IMG/VR virus record: IMGVR_UViG_3300017759_000078
Span: 1 to 24,334 of that record
Reading direction: 5' to 3' (one strand)
Length of the DNA stretch: 24,334 bases
DNA from: a virus
Shown here: piece after piece, positions 7,259 through 13,564 of the stretch
How the letters are laid out: each line of letters opens with the position of its first letter
How positions within the stretch are numbered: the stretch's first letter is position 1
The notes under the pieces: model-generated
The model's database searches: none
Told to the model about the DNA's origin: nothing
Seen by the model: the letters and a program-made list of their open reading frames with translations, nothing else
Translations under genes and position numbers: made by a program

Positions 7259-7573
7259 TTACTTGTTACGGGACATCCAAGCAGATGAGCCAAAAAACGC
7301 GCCGACAATACCAGCGCCCGAAATGTAGAAAAGATTGCTCAAATCAGCCAGTGCCTGCACCCGCTCGACTGACACGACGAACATCGCCGCTGTGAACGCA
7401 CCCATTCCGACCAGTGTTGCCGTGGCCATCCGACGTTGCGCCCGTAGTTTCCGCAACTCGTGTTCAGCCTGCCTAATTTCTTTGGCGTGGGCGAGTTCTT
7501 CATCTGTGATTTCACCATCGCCGTCCAGATCATACTGAGCATATTCGGTGTCCTTTTCAAATTTCTTGGTCAT
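7259..7573 (-). CDS. EF-hand membrane protein
   Basis: 104 aa. Residues 15-26 (DLDGDGEITDEE) form a canonical 12-residue EF-hand calcium loop with Asp at 1, 3 and 5, Gly at 6, Ile at 8 and Glu at 12. A charged helix (HAKEIRQAEHELRKLRAQRR) follows, then two membrane segments (about 50-68 and 79-98). The ATG overlaps the stop of the preceding gene (ATGA). Similar EF-hand plus two-helix proteins are known from marine phage genomes, where the role is undetermined. A holin-like or membrane-sensing role is possible but only a guess. Confidence 0.75.
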   Translation of the reverse strand: MTKKFEKDTEYAQYDLDGDGEITDEELAHAKEIRQAEHELRKLRAQRRMATATLVGMGAFTAAMFVVSVERVQALADLSNLFYISGAGIVGAFFGSSAWMSRNK

Positions 7574-8315
7574 TCCATTGCCTCTTTGATTGCCTTGAGA
7601 GTCTCCTGCACCGTCATTTCTTTCTTGGCCTTGGGGTCATACTTGCATTGAAATTCGTGTGGGATGTGATCCGACTTTTTGAACACCATAGATTCGACGG
7701 TATTGTTAGCGCCCCTGTAAACACAAACGATGGTGTTCTTGTTCATTGACTCACACTTAGCCTTTCGACAGGTGGTCATGATGTCGGCGGCGCTTGCTGT
7801 GTGCGCCTTCAAGAGCAACACAAATCCAATCAGAACACCGCCACCCAAAATTACCAAAAAAATCCAAGCAAAAATCTCGACAAATTTTCTACGCTTTTCA
7901 CGCTGGGCATAGAGTGTTTCTTGACGTTGCTTTCTGATCTTGGCTTCAGTTGAAATCAAATTATTCCATGCCTTCTGACCAAGCGTAAGCTGTATGAATT
8001 GTCTAAGTTCCTCGCGCTGTTTTTGAGCTTTTCGTTTTGAGGCGAAGATAGACAGCGCCTCTTCTTCAACTGATTTTCCAGCAAAGAGCTTGCGAAATAT
8101 AGGGGGATTTTTGGCTTCTCGTTCTGCCTGATCCAGATCAGAGAGCGCACCCATCCACCGTCCGATATCGGACATCATCGATTCTACATCGCGTCCTGCT
8201 TGCCACGCCCCCCTCTGAACTAAGCCAGAGGGGAGCGCGGCCCTATTGCAAAACCCTTTTTGATGGTGGTGAAAGCCGCGCTTGCGGTAGCCATCGCCGT
8301 GACAGGATCAACCAT
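7570..8315 (-). CDS. Membrane protein gene split by a 47-nt hairpin insert (possible translational bypass)
   Basis: The frame from ATG 8315 reads MVDPVTAMATASAAF then TTIKKGFAIG and stops at TAG 8222-8220 after 31 codons. In a different frame from 8196 the sequence continues GRDVESMMSDIGRWMGALSD and stays open to 7570. Joining the GGG codon at 8243 to the codon after GGA 8196-8194 gives a continuous 232-aa protein. It has the order I recognise from a marine phage family: start VDPVTA, IKKGxAxGRDVE, RWMGALSD, KNPPxFRKLF, a basic coiled coil, a membrane segment (FAWIFLVILGGGVLIGFVLLL) and a Cys-rich outer domain with CVYRGANNTVES. The separate 202-aa frame from ATG 8178 would lack the conserved N-terminus and has a poor ribosome site. 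The gene is either read by ribosome bypass, expressed in two pieces, or inactivated. Confidence 0.65.
8197..8243 (-). other. 47-nt hairpin insert inside a coding region
   Basis: On the minus strand the insert starts with GGG (8243-8241). It has a 15-base left arm (8240-8226), an 8-base loop GCTTAGTT (8225-8218), a right arm (8217-8203) that pairs at all 15 positions (two G-T wobbles), and then CAAGCA. One more G-C pair (8241/8202) closes the base. It contains an in-frame TAG in the loop and shifts the frame, since 47 is not a multiple of three. It is followed by GGA (8196-8194), which resumes the protein. No T-run follows on either strand, so it is not an intrinsic terminator. No second copy is in the window. 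Confidence 0.85.
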
Positions 8316-8377
8316 AAATACAAACTCGTTAAAGCCCGTATGGACTAGGTGAAGCGCCATCTGGCTGATTTAGCTTA

Positions 8378-8704
8378 TCAAAAAAACTCAGTAATTAAAA
8401 CGGGTGGGTCATAGGTTTCCAGTATCTTTTTCTTCAGCCGATACACAGATGTTATGGTTGCCTTGCTTTTGACATCCTCAATGACCCGATTTCCTGACTT
8501 GGTAAGGTAACTGAAATCGGCAACATACTTGCCGACCTTGGTGCCGTTCACCATCAGCGGAAACTCAGGTTGCAGTCTCAGGTTGGAGATGTGTCCCGCC
8601 TTTTCCAACAGCACAAGATCACTATACCTTGCCGCCTCTTTCTTTGAGTCAAAGGTGATACCATCGAGGACTGTTTTTTGAGCGTTGTATTTGTTTCGGC
8701 GCAT
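8378..8704 (-). CDS. DUF1064 family nuclease-like protein
   Basis: 108 aa from ATG 8704; the preceding TTG (8707) is also possible. The sequence fits the DUF1064 pattern: NKYNAQKTVLDGITFDSKKEAARY, then LRLQPEFPL, KVGKYVADFSY and VIEDVKSKAT (the first two written in part). The family has a PD-(D/E)XK-like core: Asp in YVADF (about residue 63), then ED-V-K (about 76-79), with the SKKEAARY helix. Such phage proteins are thought to be Holliday-junction or other endonucleases. It is transcribed away from the exonuclease gene across a short divergent region (8705-8788), and GAG nine bases upstream of the ATG may serve as ribosome site. Confidence 0.85.
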   Translation of the reverse strand: MRRNKYNAQKTVLDGITFDSKKEAARYSDLVLLEKAGHISNLRLQPEFPLMVNGTKVGKYVADFSYLTKSGNRVIEDVKSKATITSVYRLKKKILETYDPPVLITEFF

Positions 8705-8729
8705 CAAAATTCTCGATCATCAAAAATAA

Positions 8730-8760
8730 AGTTGACATTAGTAACCGCGCAGATTAAGGC
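8730..8760 (+). promoter_or_regulatory. Operator-promoter 4 (variant) for the recombination genes
   Basis: AGTTGACATTAGTAACCG at 8730-8747 matches the shared operator at 14 of 18 positions and keeps the embedded TTGACA (8732-8737). The -10 is weak (TTAAGG or TAAGGC near 8754-8760), which suggests an activator or a weaker promoter. A conserved ACCACGAGGA leader containing GAGGA follows at 8771-8780, eight bases before ATG 8789. Confidence 0.65.
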
Positions 8761-8788
8761 TTATGGCATAACCACGAGGACCAACAAA

Positions 8789-9562
8789 ATGAAATCAGTA
8801 TTCAAAAAGCACAATGTGCATCATTTGTCACCATCCACAATCAACCTGTGGATCAGCCAGCCAGCCCTATGCCTGTTGAAGGTTGCAGGGCTGACTGACA
8901 ACGAGGCGGGGCCGTCTGCATGGCGGGGATCAGCCGCTGACCGCGCAATCACCAAAGCAGTATTTGAGCCTGACACCAGCCACGATGAACTGGTTAATCA
9001 TGCTCTGAGCGTCTTTGATGACTATCAGACCAAAGCCAGCAACGAACATGATTCAGAGAAGATTGGCAAAGAGCGTGACAACATTTCAAAATATGTTGAG
9101 GTAGGTACAAAGTTCTATCGCGCCATTGAGGACACGCCTGTAGAGGAACAGGGCAGGGTCAGGGTCAACATTGGCGACATAGATGTGCCTTTCCTTGGGT
9201 TCTTTGATCTTCTTTACGATGACAAGGTGCGCGACATCAAGACTGTTGGCAGGGCTGTGTCATCACTGACCAACGCCGCCAGCCGTCAGGGTTCGCTCTA
9301 TGCGCTGGCTACGAGACGCGAGGCATGGATCGATTACATCACCCCGAAAGAGGTGTTATCCTACAAAATCCCAAATCCAGAATTCCACATCAGACAGTTG
9401 GAGAAAGCCGCCAATGGCCTGAAAACCGTGCTGTCTCACTCAGACGACATCATAGAGTGTTGTCAGCTTGTCTACCCCGACCTAGATCACTGGATGTGGT
9501 CGGACACCATGAAGAACATCGCAAAGGACGTTTGGCAAATGGAGATGCAAAATGAAATCTAG
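8789..9562 (+). CDS. PD-(D/E)XK exonuclease (RecB/Cas4-like), recombination partner of ERF
   Basis: 257 aa from ATG 8789 with GAGGA eight bases upstream; a longer open frame starts before the promoter and is rejected. The N-terminal LSPSTINLWISQPALCLLK (residues 13-31) is the helix that opens RecB/Cas4-like nucleases. The core shows VPFLGFFDLLYDD with D140, then VRDIKTV with D149-I-K151 (the D...DxK signature), then the helix with RQGSLYALA (Q167, Y171). Enzymes of this type resect double-stranded ends to supply single strands for an annealing protein. The next gene, overlapping by 11 bases, is an ERF annealing protein, so the pair is a Red/RecET-like recombination system. Confidence 0.88.
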   Translation: MKSVFKKHNVHHLSPSTINLWISQPALCLLKVAGLTDNEAGPSAWRGSAADRAITKAVFEPDTSHDELVNHALSVFDDYQTKASNEHDSEKIGKERDNISKYVEVGTKFYRAIEDTPVEEQGRVRVNIGDIDVPFLGFFDLLYDDKVRDIKTVGRAVSSLTNAASRQGSLYALATRREAWIDYITPKEVLSYKIPNPEFHIRQLEKAANGLKTVLSHSDDIIECCQLVYPDLDHWMWSDTMKNIAKDVWQMEMQNEI

Positions 9563-10271
9563 TGAAAACATAAACGAGCTTTTGACCGCCTTACATACAG
9601 CCCGTAAGGGTTTCAAGGAACTAGAGAAGCACGGCCAGAATCACTACTTCAAAAACAAAGCTGGCAAGCCTCACCTATTTTCTACTCTGGATGATATTTT
9701 CAACGCCTGTAAGGATGCCCTCTGGGAAAACGGCATTGAGGTATTCTATAGCACCACGTTTGATGGAACGTATAACGTAGTCAGCACCACACTGGCTCAC
9801 ATTGCCAGCGGCCAATGGATGCAGTCGGATACGGCGATTGGTGACAGCGCCACCAAGCCGCAGGAAATCGGTTCGGGGATCACTTACATGCGCCGCTATC
9901 ATATACAGGCGATGCTGAATCTTGAGGCTGATTTTGAGGACGATGGCAACATCGCGCATGGCAGGTCGGGCGATAGCATAATATCACCGCCTAGAACGCC
10001 CAACAAAGCCCATACAGCGGCCTTTGACTATGCGGGGCCACCATACAGGGTCTTTGAAGGAGACGCGGAGTCTACGCGCTTTTCAGAGGTCAAGACTTGG
10101 GGCCGACACATGAAGAATCACGGTTCTGCCGCAGACATCAAACGACGCAAAGCTAATCCTCTGAACATTTCAGAGGTCAAGCGCATAAGATCAGAAGTCG
10201 CGCATCACGATACAACTGAGGCCCAGAAGGCCAAGATGTTAGAATCTATAGATGGGCTGGGCATGACATGA
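9552..10271 (+). CDS. erf: ERF-family single-strand annealing protein
   Basis: 239 aa. The ERF domain is in residues 8-130: FKNKAGKPHLFSTLDDIFNAC, ENGIEVFYS, VVSTTLAHIASGQWMQSD, then GSGITYMRRYHIQAMLNLEAD (108-127, written in part), ending in the acidic FEDDGN. ERF proteins form rings that anneal complementary single strands, as P22 Erf does. The C-terminal 100 residues are variable: a proline-rich linker, then a helical basic region (KRRKANPLNISEVKRIR). It overlaps the exonuclease upstream by 11 bases and the next gene by 4 (ATGA). Confidence 0.9.
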   Translation: MKSSENINELLTALHTARKGFKELEKHGQNHYFKNKAGKPHLFSTLDDIFNACKDALWENGIEVFYSTTFDGTYNVVSTTLAHIASGQWMQSDTAIGDSATKPQEIGSGITYMRRYHIQAMLNLEADFEDDGNIAHGRSGDSIISPPRTPNKAHTAAFDYAGPPYRVFEGDAESTRFSEVKTWGRHMKNHGSAADIKRRKANPLNISEVKRIRSEVAHHDTTEAQKAKMLESIDGLGMT

Positions 10272-10531
10272 AAACAAAGAAGGTCACAAAACTTTGGAAG
10301 GGCAAATTTGTTTCAGTGCGCGACTATGAGGTTGACGCCGCCATCAAGAAGGGTGGCTTGAAAATATTGCACGGCGACAAATCGATGACACTAACGATTG
10401 ACGAGTTGAAAAACCTCAAAACCACGTTAGGCCAGACCGTCACGGGTAAAGTGACTGGTAAATCATACAGGCTCTTTGATATCGCTTGGACGCCGCTGGC
10501 TGAAGATTCACAACAGGAGAAATTGATATGA
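10268..10531 (+). CDS. Hypothetical 87-aa protein in the recombination unit
   Basis: A small basic protein (KKVTKLWKGKFVSVRDYEVDAA then KKGGLKILHGDKSMTLTIDEL) with alternating beta-strand character. No family recognised. It is coupled on both sides by ATGA overlaps to the ERF gene and the SSB-like gene, so it is likely made with them and may act on DNA in the same pathway. Confidence 0.78.
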   Translation: MKTKKVTKLWKGKFVSVRDYEVDAAIKKGGLKILHGDKSMTLTIDELKNLKTTLGQTVTGKVTGKSYRLFDIAWTPLAEDSQQEKLI

Positions 10532-10914
10532 GTGACGGCTACGATAACACGAATTCTGGACTACTGTTCCCAGCTAACGGCTCACAAGTCGTCAGGCAGG
10601 GCAAGATCGATATTGAAGGCGAGGAACATAACGTCATCATCGTCAAATGTACGACGGCCAAGGGCAACACCGTGTTTGAAATACACAAACAGGTAGGGGT
10701 TATGTTTGAAGCCGACGCCGACAAGGATTTTGATTCGCAGGGAAGCATCGACATTGGCGATGGAAAGATGAATGTCTGGGCGCGAAAAAAGACCAGCGCC
10801 AACGGTACGCCCATGACAGCCATCAGCATGGCTAGGCCCAAGCAGGAAACGCAATCAATCCCTATGGTGGCAGACACACCTGATCTGGATGGTGTCGATG
10901 ATATCCCGTTCTGA
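10528..10914 (+). CDS. SSB-like protein with acidic DDIPF tip
   Basis: 128 aa ending VADTPDLDGVDDIPF, an acidic tail with the terminal DDIPF that bacterial single-strand-binding proteins use to recruit repair and replication partners. The body (GKIDIEGEEHNVIIVKCTTAKGN, GSIDIGDGKMNVWARKK, MTAISMARPK) is short and beta-rich. It could be an OB fold but does not show the usual SSB strand motifs. Context between an annealing protein and an HNH-type protein supports single-strand DNA binding. The assignment rests mainly on the tail and context. The end overlaps the next gene by one base (TGATGG). Confidence 0.68.
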   Translation: MSDGYDNTNSGLLFPANGSQVVRQGKIDIEGEEHNVIIVKCTTAKGNTVFEIHKQVGVMFEADADKDFDSQGSIDIGDGKMNVWARKKTSANGTPMTAISMARPKQETQSIPMVADTPDLDGVDDIPF

Positions 10915-11225
10915 TGGCAAAGCGATACCAGAACAAAAAGCATTTGGAATGGATACACTCGCAGGGGTGTATCCTTCAAACCAATAGAGATTGCTTGGGG
11001 CCGATACAGGCGCATCACTTGCTGAAGCCGTGGGAAGGCGTCAGAGGCGTGGGGTTAAAGGCCACTGACAGGAATGTCGTGCCGCTGTGTTTGCGCCATC
11101 ACATCATGCTTCACAAGCGTGGGAATGAGCTTGCGTTTTTTGATGAGCAAACTGGCAACCCTGACACTGGGAAACAAAACGCTGAATCCTTTTGGGAAAA
11201 TAGCCCTCACAAGGAAACAAAATGA
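10914..11225 (+). CDS. HNH/DUF968-like zinc-binding nuclease-type protein
   Basis: 103 aa. Metal-ligand candidates are C19, C27, H34-H35 (QAHHLLK), C59 (VVPLCLRHH), H62-H63 and H67 (MLHKRGNE). The arrangement Cx7C...HHLL...PLCxxHHxxLHxxGN is that of HNH-like DUF968 or recombination-nuclease proteins in phages. They probably cut branched or damaged DNA. The position after the SSB-like protein in a recombination unit fits. It starts on the A of the previous stop codon and overlaps the next gene by 4 bases. Confidence 0.8.
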   Translation: MAKRYQNKKHLEWIHSQGCILQTNRDCLGPIQAHHLLKPWEGVRGVGLKATDRNVVPLCLRHHIMLHKRGNELAFFDEQTGNPDTGKQNAESFWENSPHKETK

Positions 11226-11545
11226 TTCTCGACGCTGATATTGAAAAGGCCGTTGACTGGTTGCGTGACAACGCAGAGGACGCGGCTAAGAGCAAGGCTT
11301 ACAGGGTTTATTTGGAAGAATACCGAAAGTCCCTCAAGGCCATCATCATGGCTGAACACAAAGACAAACCAGTGTCTGCCCAAGAGCGTGAAGCGTACTC
11401 TGATCAACGGTATATCCAGCATCTGGACATATTGCGGATCGCAGTTGAGGAAGATGAAAAGAAAAGATTTCTGCGGATAGCGGCAGAAGCCAAGATTGAA
11501 GCGTGGCGCAGTCTTTCTGCAAATCACAGGGCGGTGAAGCTCTGA
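11222..11545 (+). CDS. Hypothetical helical protein, last gene of the recombination unit
   Basis: 107 aa, almost entirely predicted helix and charged (ADIEKAVDWLRDNAEDAAKSKA, YRVYLEEYRKSLKAIIMAEH, then VEEDEKKRFLRIAAEAKIEAWR). No motif of known catalytic type. Small helical proteins of this kind often follow recombination genes in phages, sometimes next to HNH genes. The start overlaps the HNH-type gene (ATGA), and the intrinsic terminator at 11605 follows. Function unknown. Confidence 0.78.
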   Translation: MILDADIEKAVDWLRDNAEDAAKSKAYRVYLEEYRKSLKAIIMAEHKDKPVSAQEREAYSDQRYIQHLDILRIAVEEDEKKRFLRIAAEAKIEAWRSLSANHRAVKL

Positions 11546-11604
11546 TTTATTGGTTGTGGATTTTTATCGAATTATACTAGCATGGGCCTTCCTCCCTAAA
11601 CTGG

Positions 11605-11631
11605 CCCTGCTACACAAGCGGGGTCTTTTTT
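11605..11631 (+). terminator. Intrinsic terminator after the recombination unit
   Basis: CCCTGC (11605-11610) pairs with GCGGGG (11618-11623) around a 7-base loop, with one G-T pair, followed by TCTTTTTT (11624-11631). It ends the unit that starts at 8789, ten bases before the next operator-promoter. A weaker upstream pair GGGCC/GGCCC (11584-11606) overlaps it. Confidence 0.8.
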
Positions 11632-11640
11632 GTCAAAGGG

Positions 11641-11672
11641 TGTTGACAATAGTAAACAAGCCACGATATAAC
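11641..11672 (+). promoter_or_regulatory. Operator-promoter 2
   Basis: The exact 18-bp operator is at 11641-11658 with TTGACA at 11643-11648, then 18 bases, then TATAAC (11667-11672). Leader words CCACG occur at 11661 and 11691, the second merging with the ribosome site GGAG (11695-11698) before ATG 11705. Confidence 0.8.
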
Positions 11673-11704
11673 TCTATTATCGAAACCTAGCCACGGAGAT
11701 CAAA

Positions 11705-12214
11705 ATGAGCGTTTTATACAAATTCACAGACAACGAAACCAACATGGACTGGCATGTGCGCCTTGTATTCAAGGGTGACAGGTATGGACTTGATATGTGC
11801 CTGACGCACGATGAGGATGACATGCTGGTCGAGTTCTACGATTGCCGCTACGACTTTGAGCGTGATGTTGACGGCACCGTCTTAGGCCAGTTTGTCAGCC
11901 GCTACTATTTCAAAACACTGCGGGAAACTGATTGGACACAACAGGGCGGCTTGAATCTTCACGGCGGTGTAGATAGCTGGTCCGTTGGTTCAGCCCTGAT
12001 GGTCAACTTGATGATCCTGATTCACCGTCAGCCAGAGTGTCAGCCAGAGCTTATGGAAGCCGCCCTGCAAGCTGAAGAAAAGGCCAGTGATGAACACCAC
12101 GATATGCTCACCTTTGTTAGCAAAAAGTTGAAGGAAGGCTCTGACATCAGCGACCTGATAGAGCGGATCGATGGATATCTGAACGGCGGTAATATCGACA
12201 AGGCAACAGCCTAA
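11705..12214 (+). CDS. Hypothetical 169-aa protein, single-gene unit
   Basis: An acidic soluble protein. The first half is beta-like (VLYKFTDNETNMDWHVRLVF, GDRYGLDMCLTHDEDDMLVEF); the second half is helical (SALMVNLMILIHRQPECQPE, then EAALQAEEKASDEHHDML and KKLKEGSDISDLIERIDGYL). Three DxD/EDD clusters are visible but no known catalytic motif. It has its own operator-promoter and its own terminator, so it is expressed as a single gene at high copy or with special timing. No family recognised. Confidence 0.82.
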   Translation: MSVLYKFTDNETNMDWHVRLVFKGDRYGLDMCLTHDEDDMLVEFYDCRYDFERDVDGTVLGQFVSRYYFKTLRETDWTQQGGLNLHGGVDSWSVGSALMVNLMILIHRQPECQPELMEAALQAEEKASDEHHDMLTFVSKKLKEGSDISDLIERIDGYLNGGNIDKATA

Positions 12215-12224
12215 CCACAAGACC

Positions 12225-12250
12225 AGCCACCCCTTCATGGGGTGGCTTTA
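12225..12250 (+). terminator. Hairpin terminator after the 169-aa gene
   Basis: AGCCACCCC (12225-12233) and GGGGTGGCT (12239-12247) form a perfect 9-bp stem with a 5-base loop. Only TTTA follows, so the T-run is short. Position just behind a stop codon and before the next promoter supports a terminator. Confidence 0.7.
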
Positions 12251-12272
12251 ACACATGGGAGACGACATTGAC

Positions 12273-12304
12273 TGTTGACAATAGTAAACAGTTAGTGGCA
12301 GAAT
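12273..12304 (+). promoter_or_regulatory. Operator-promoter 3
   Basis: The exact 18-bp operator is at 12273-12290 with TTGACA at 12275-12280, then 18 bases, then CAGAAT (12299-12304). Two leader copies of ACCACG follow (around 12319 and 12332), the second merging with GGAG before ATG 12350. Confidence 0.78.
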
Positions 12305-12349
12305 CGCAGTATTGAACAACCACGATTCGCAACCACGGAGAACTGACCA

Positions 12350-13141
12350 ATGACTGACCACGCAATCGACATCGATACCGCTAAGTATTTCATCGCCACT
12401 GGTGAAGGCAACGGCATATTCACTTTGCGGATGCGCGACGGCTTTGATGTTTATGGTGATGAGAAAACTGTCTATGTCTGCAATCTTTCTAAGGATGCAG
12501 ACACTGCCATTCTCAAAGCGCGGTCTGTTATCGCGGAACGTGGCCATAACCCCTGTGAGCTTCTTGAGACTGTTGAGAGCATCAGCGCACATCAGTTTGA
12601 AACTTGGGGCGAGTGTGACCCAGAGCGCATTGCAAACATCAAAACAGCCAACAATGGCCTGATGCCTTGGGGTAAGTATTGGGGTCAGAAGATTGCGTCA
12701 GTGCCTGTCGAATATTTTGTCAACTGGATGTTCAACGGCAACATTGATGCGCCATGCGCTGATGTGGTCAAAGAGACGATCAGGCAACAAGTTCTCTTGC
12801 GCCGCGATGAGTTCATGGCCGTGGTTGAGGCCAACAAGGCGGCTGAAGAAAAGCGTCAGGCAGAGATTGAGGCCAAGCGCAACAAGTCAAACCACGTTGG
12901 CAACATCAAAGACCGTATCGACATCACCGCCACAATCACATTTGTCAAAGCGATTGAAACACATTTTGGCGTTTCACTTTTGACAATCCTTGAAAATGAA
13001 CAGGGCGACGTTTTCAAGTATTTCGGTAGCGCCGACCTTGGTGACAAGGACGACACCATCACGATCAAGGCTACCGTCAAAGACCACGCAGTATATGACG
13101 GTGTTAACCAAACCGTCATCTCACGCCCGAAAACAAACTAA
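12350..13141 (+). CDS. DUF3820-like plus OB-fold-like domain protein, unknown role
   Basis: 263 aa in three parts. Residues 104-128 (LMPWGKYWGQKIASVPVEYFVNW, written in part) fit the DUF3820 pattern MPFGKYKGxxLxxxPxxYLxW, which is found in phage DNA-metabolism and exonuclease-linked proteins. A charged coiled linker (160-180) follows. The C-terminal 75 residues (DITATITFVKAIETHFG, LLTILENEQGDVFKYFGS, TIKATVKDHAVYDGVNQTVI) match an OB-like segment of phage proteins ending KxHxxYxGVxQTxxxR. A nucleic-acid-binding or replication-accessory role is an inference. It is the first gene of the long rightward unit after operator 3. Confidence 0.8.
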   Translation: MTDHAIDIDTAKYFIATGEGNGIFTLRMRDGFDVYGDEKTVYVCNLSKDADTAILKARSVIAERGHNPCELLETVESISAHQFETWGECDPERIANIKTANNGLMPWGKYWGQKIASVPVEYFVNWMFNGNIDAPCADVVKETIRQQVLLRRDEFMAVVEANKAAEEKRQAEIEAKRNKSNHVGNIKDRIDITATITFVKAIETHFGVSLLTILENEQGDVFKYFGSADLGDKDDTITIKATVKDHAVYDGVNQTVISRPKTN

Positions 13142-13149
13142 AAGGAACC

Positions 13150-13365
13150 ATGAAGATGACATCACCGATTCACATTGACGACATGCCTGTTGGCACCCAG
13201 AGGTTCAGGGAGTCTTTGAGGCTCATAGCCGCAAACCCACGCCCTGATATTATTCAAACCGCCATAAGCCATCTTTCAGAGGATGAGTGCGTGACCCTGT
13301 TTAATATAATCACGGACATGGAGCATTTTCTGAGAGATCGCCAGATGGCTTTCCAGAGGATTTAG
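13150..13365 (+). CDS. Hypothetical 71-aa protein
   Basis: AAGGA four to nine bases upstream supports ATG 13150 (ATG 13156 is possible). The protein is mainly helical: FRESLRLIAANPRPDIIQTA, then LSEDECVTLFNIITDMEHFL and RDRQMAFQRI. No family recognised. It lies one base before the XRE-type regulator, so it could be a partner or simply a neighbour. Confidence 0.7.
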   Translation: MKMTSPIHIDDMPVGTQRFRESLRLIAANPRPDIIQTAISHLSEDECVTLFNIITDMEHFLRDRQMAFQRI

Positions 13366-13366
13366 C

Positions 13367-13564
13367 ATGACGCCTAACGAGTTCAAAACAATCCGATTAG
13401 GGCTAGGGCTATCTCAAACAGAGATGGCGAAACTGCTTGGCTACACAACCCGCGCGATGATCTCACGACTTGAGGGGGGTAGTAGAGTCATAACACCACG
13501 AATGGCCTTGACCATAAAACTGTTGATGGAGAAGAACGATGATAAGTTGGCACAACGCACCTGA
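13367..13564 (+). CDS. XRE-type helix-turn-helix regulator
   Basis: 65 aa, one Cro/cI-like HTH domain: EFKTIRLGLGLSQTEMAKLLG, then TTRAMISRLEGGSRVITPRM and a last helix ALTIKLLMEK. The recognition helix would be TTRAMISRLEGG. There is no oligomerisation or peptidase domain, so it resembles a Cro-size repressor. It is the only clear HTH repressor in the window and is transcribed from one of the operator-bearing promoters. It is the best candidate to bind the shared palindrome and regulate its own unit, though nothing here proves that. Confidence 0.85.
   Translation: MTPNEFKTIRLGLGLSQTEMAKLLGYTTRAMISRLEGGSRVITPRMALTIKLLMEKNDDKLAQRT

Noticed and set aside
8161-8172. Perfect palindrome TCCGATATCGGA
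   Set aside because: It is inside the coding sequence for SDIG, has no second copy and no promoter near; probably chance.
8203-8240. Strong hairpin read as an intrinsic terminator between two genes
   Set aside because: There is no T-run on either strand, and protein sequence of one family continues on both sides in the same direction.
8197-8243. The 47-nt insert as a self-splicing intron or intein
   Set aside because: It is far too short for group I or II introns, has no room for their core, and its frame contains a stop, so it cannot be an intein.
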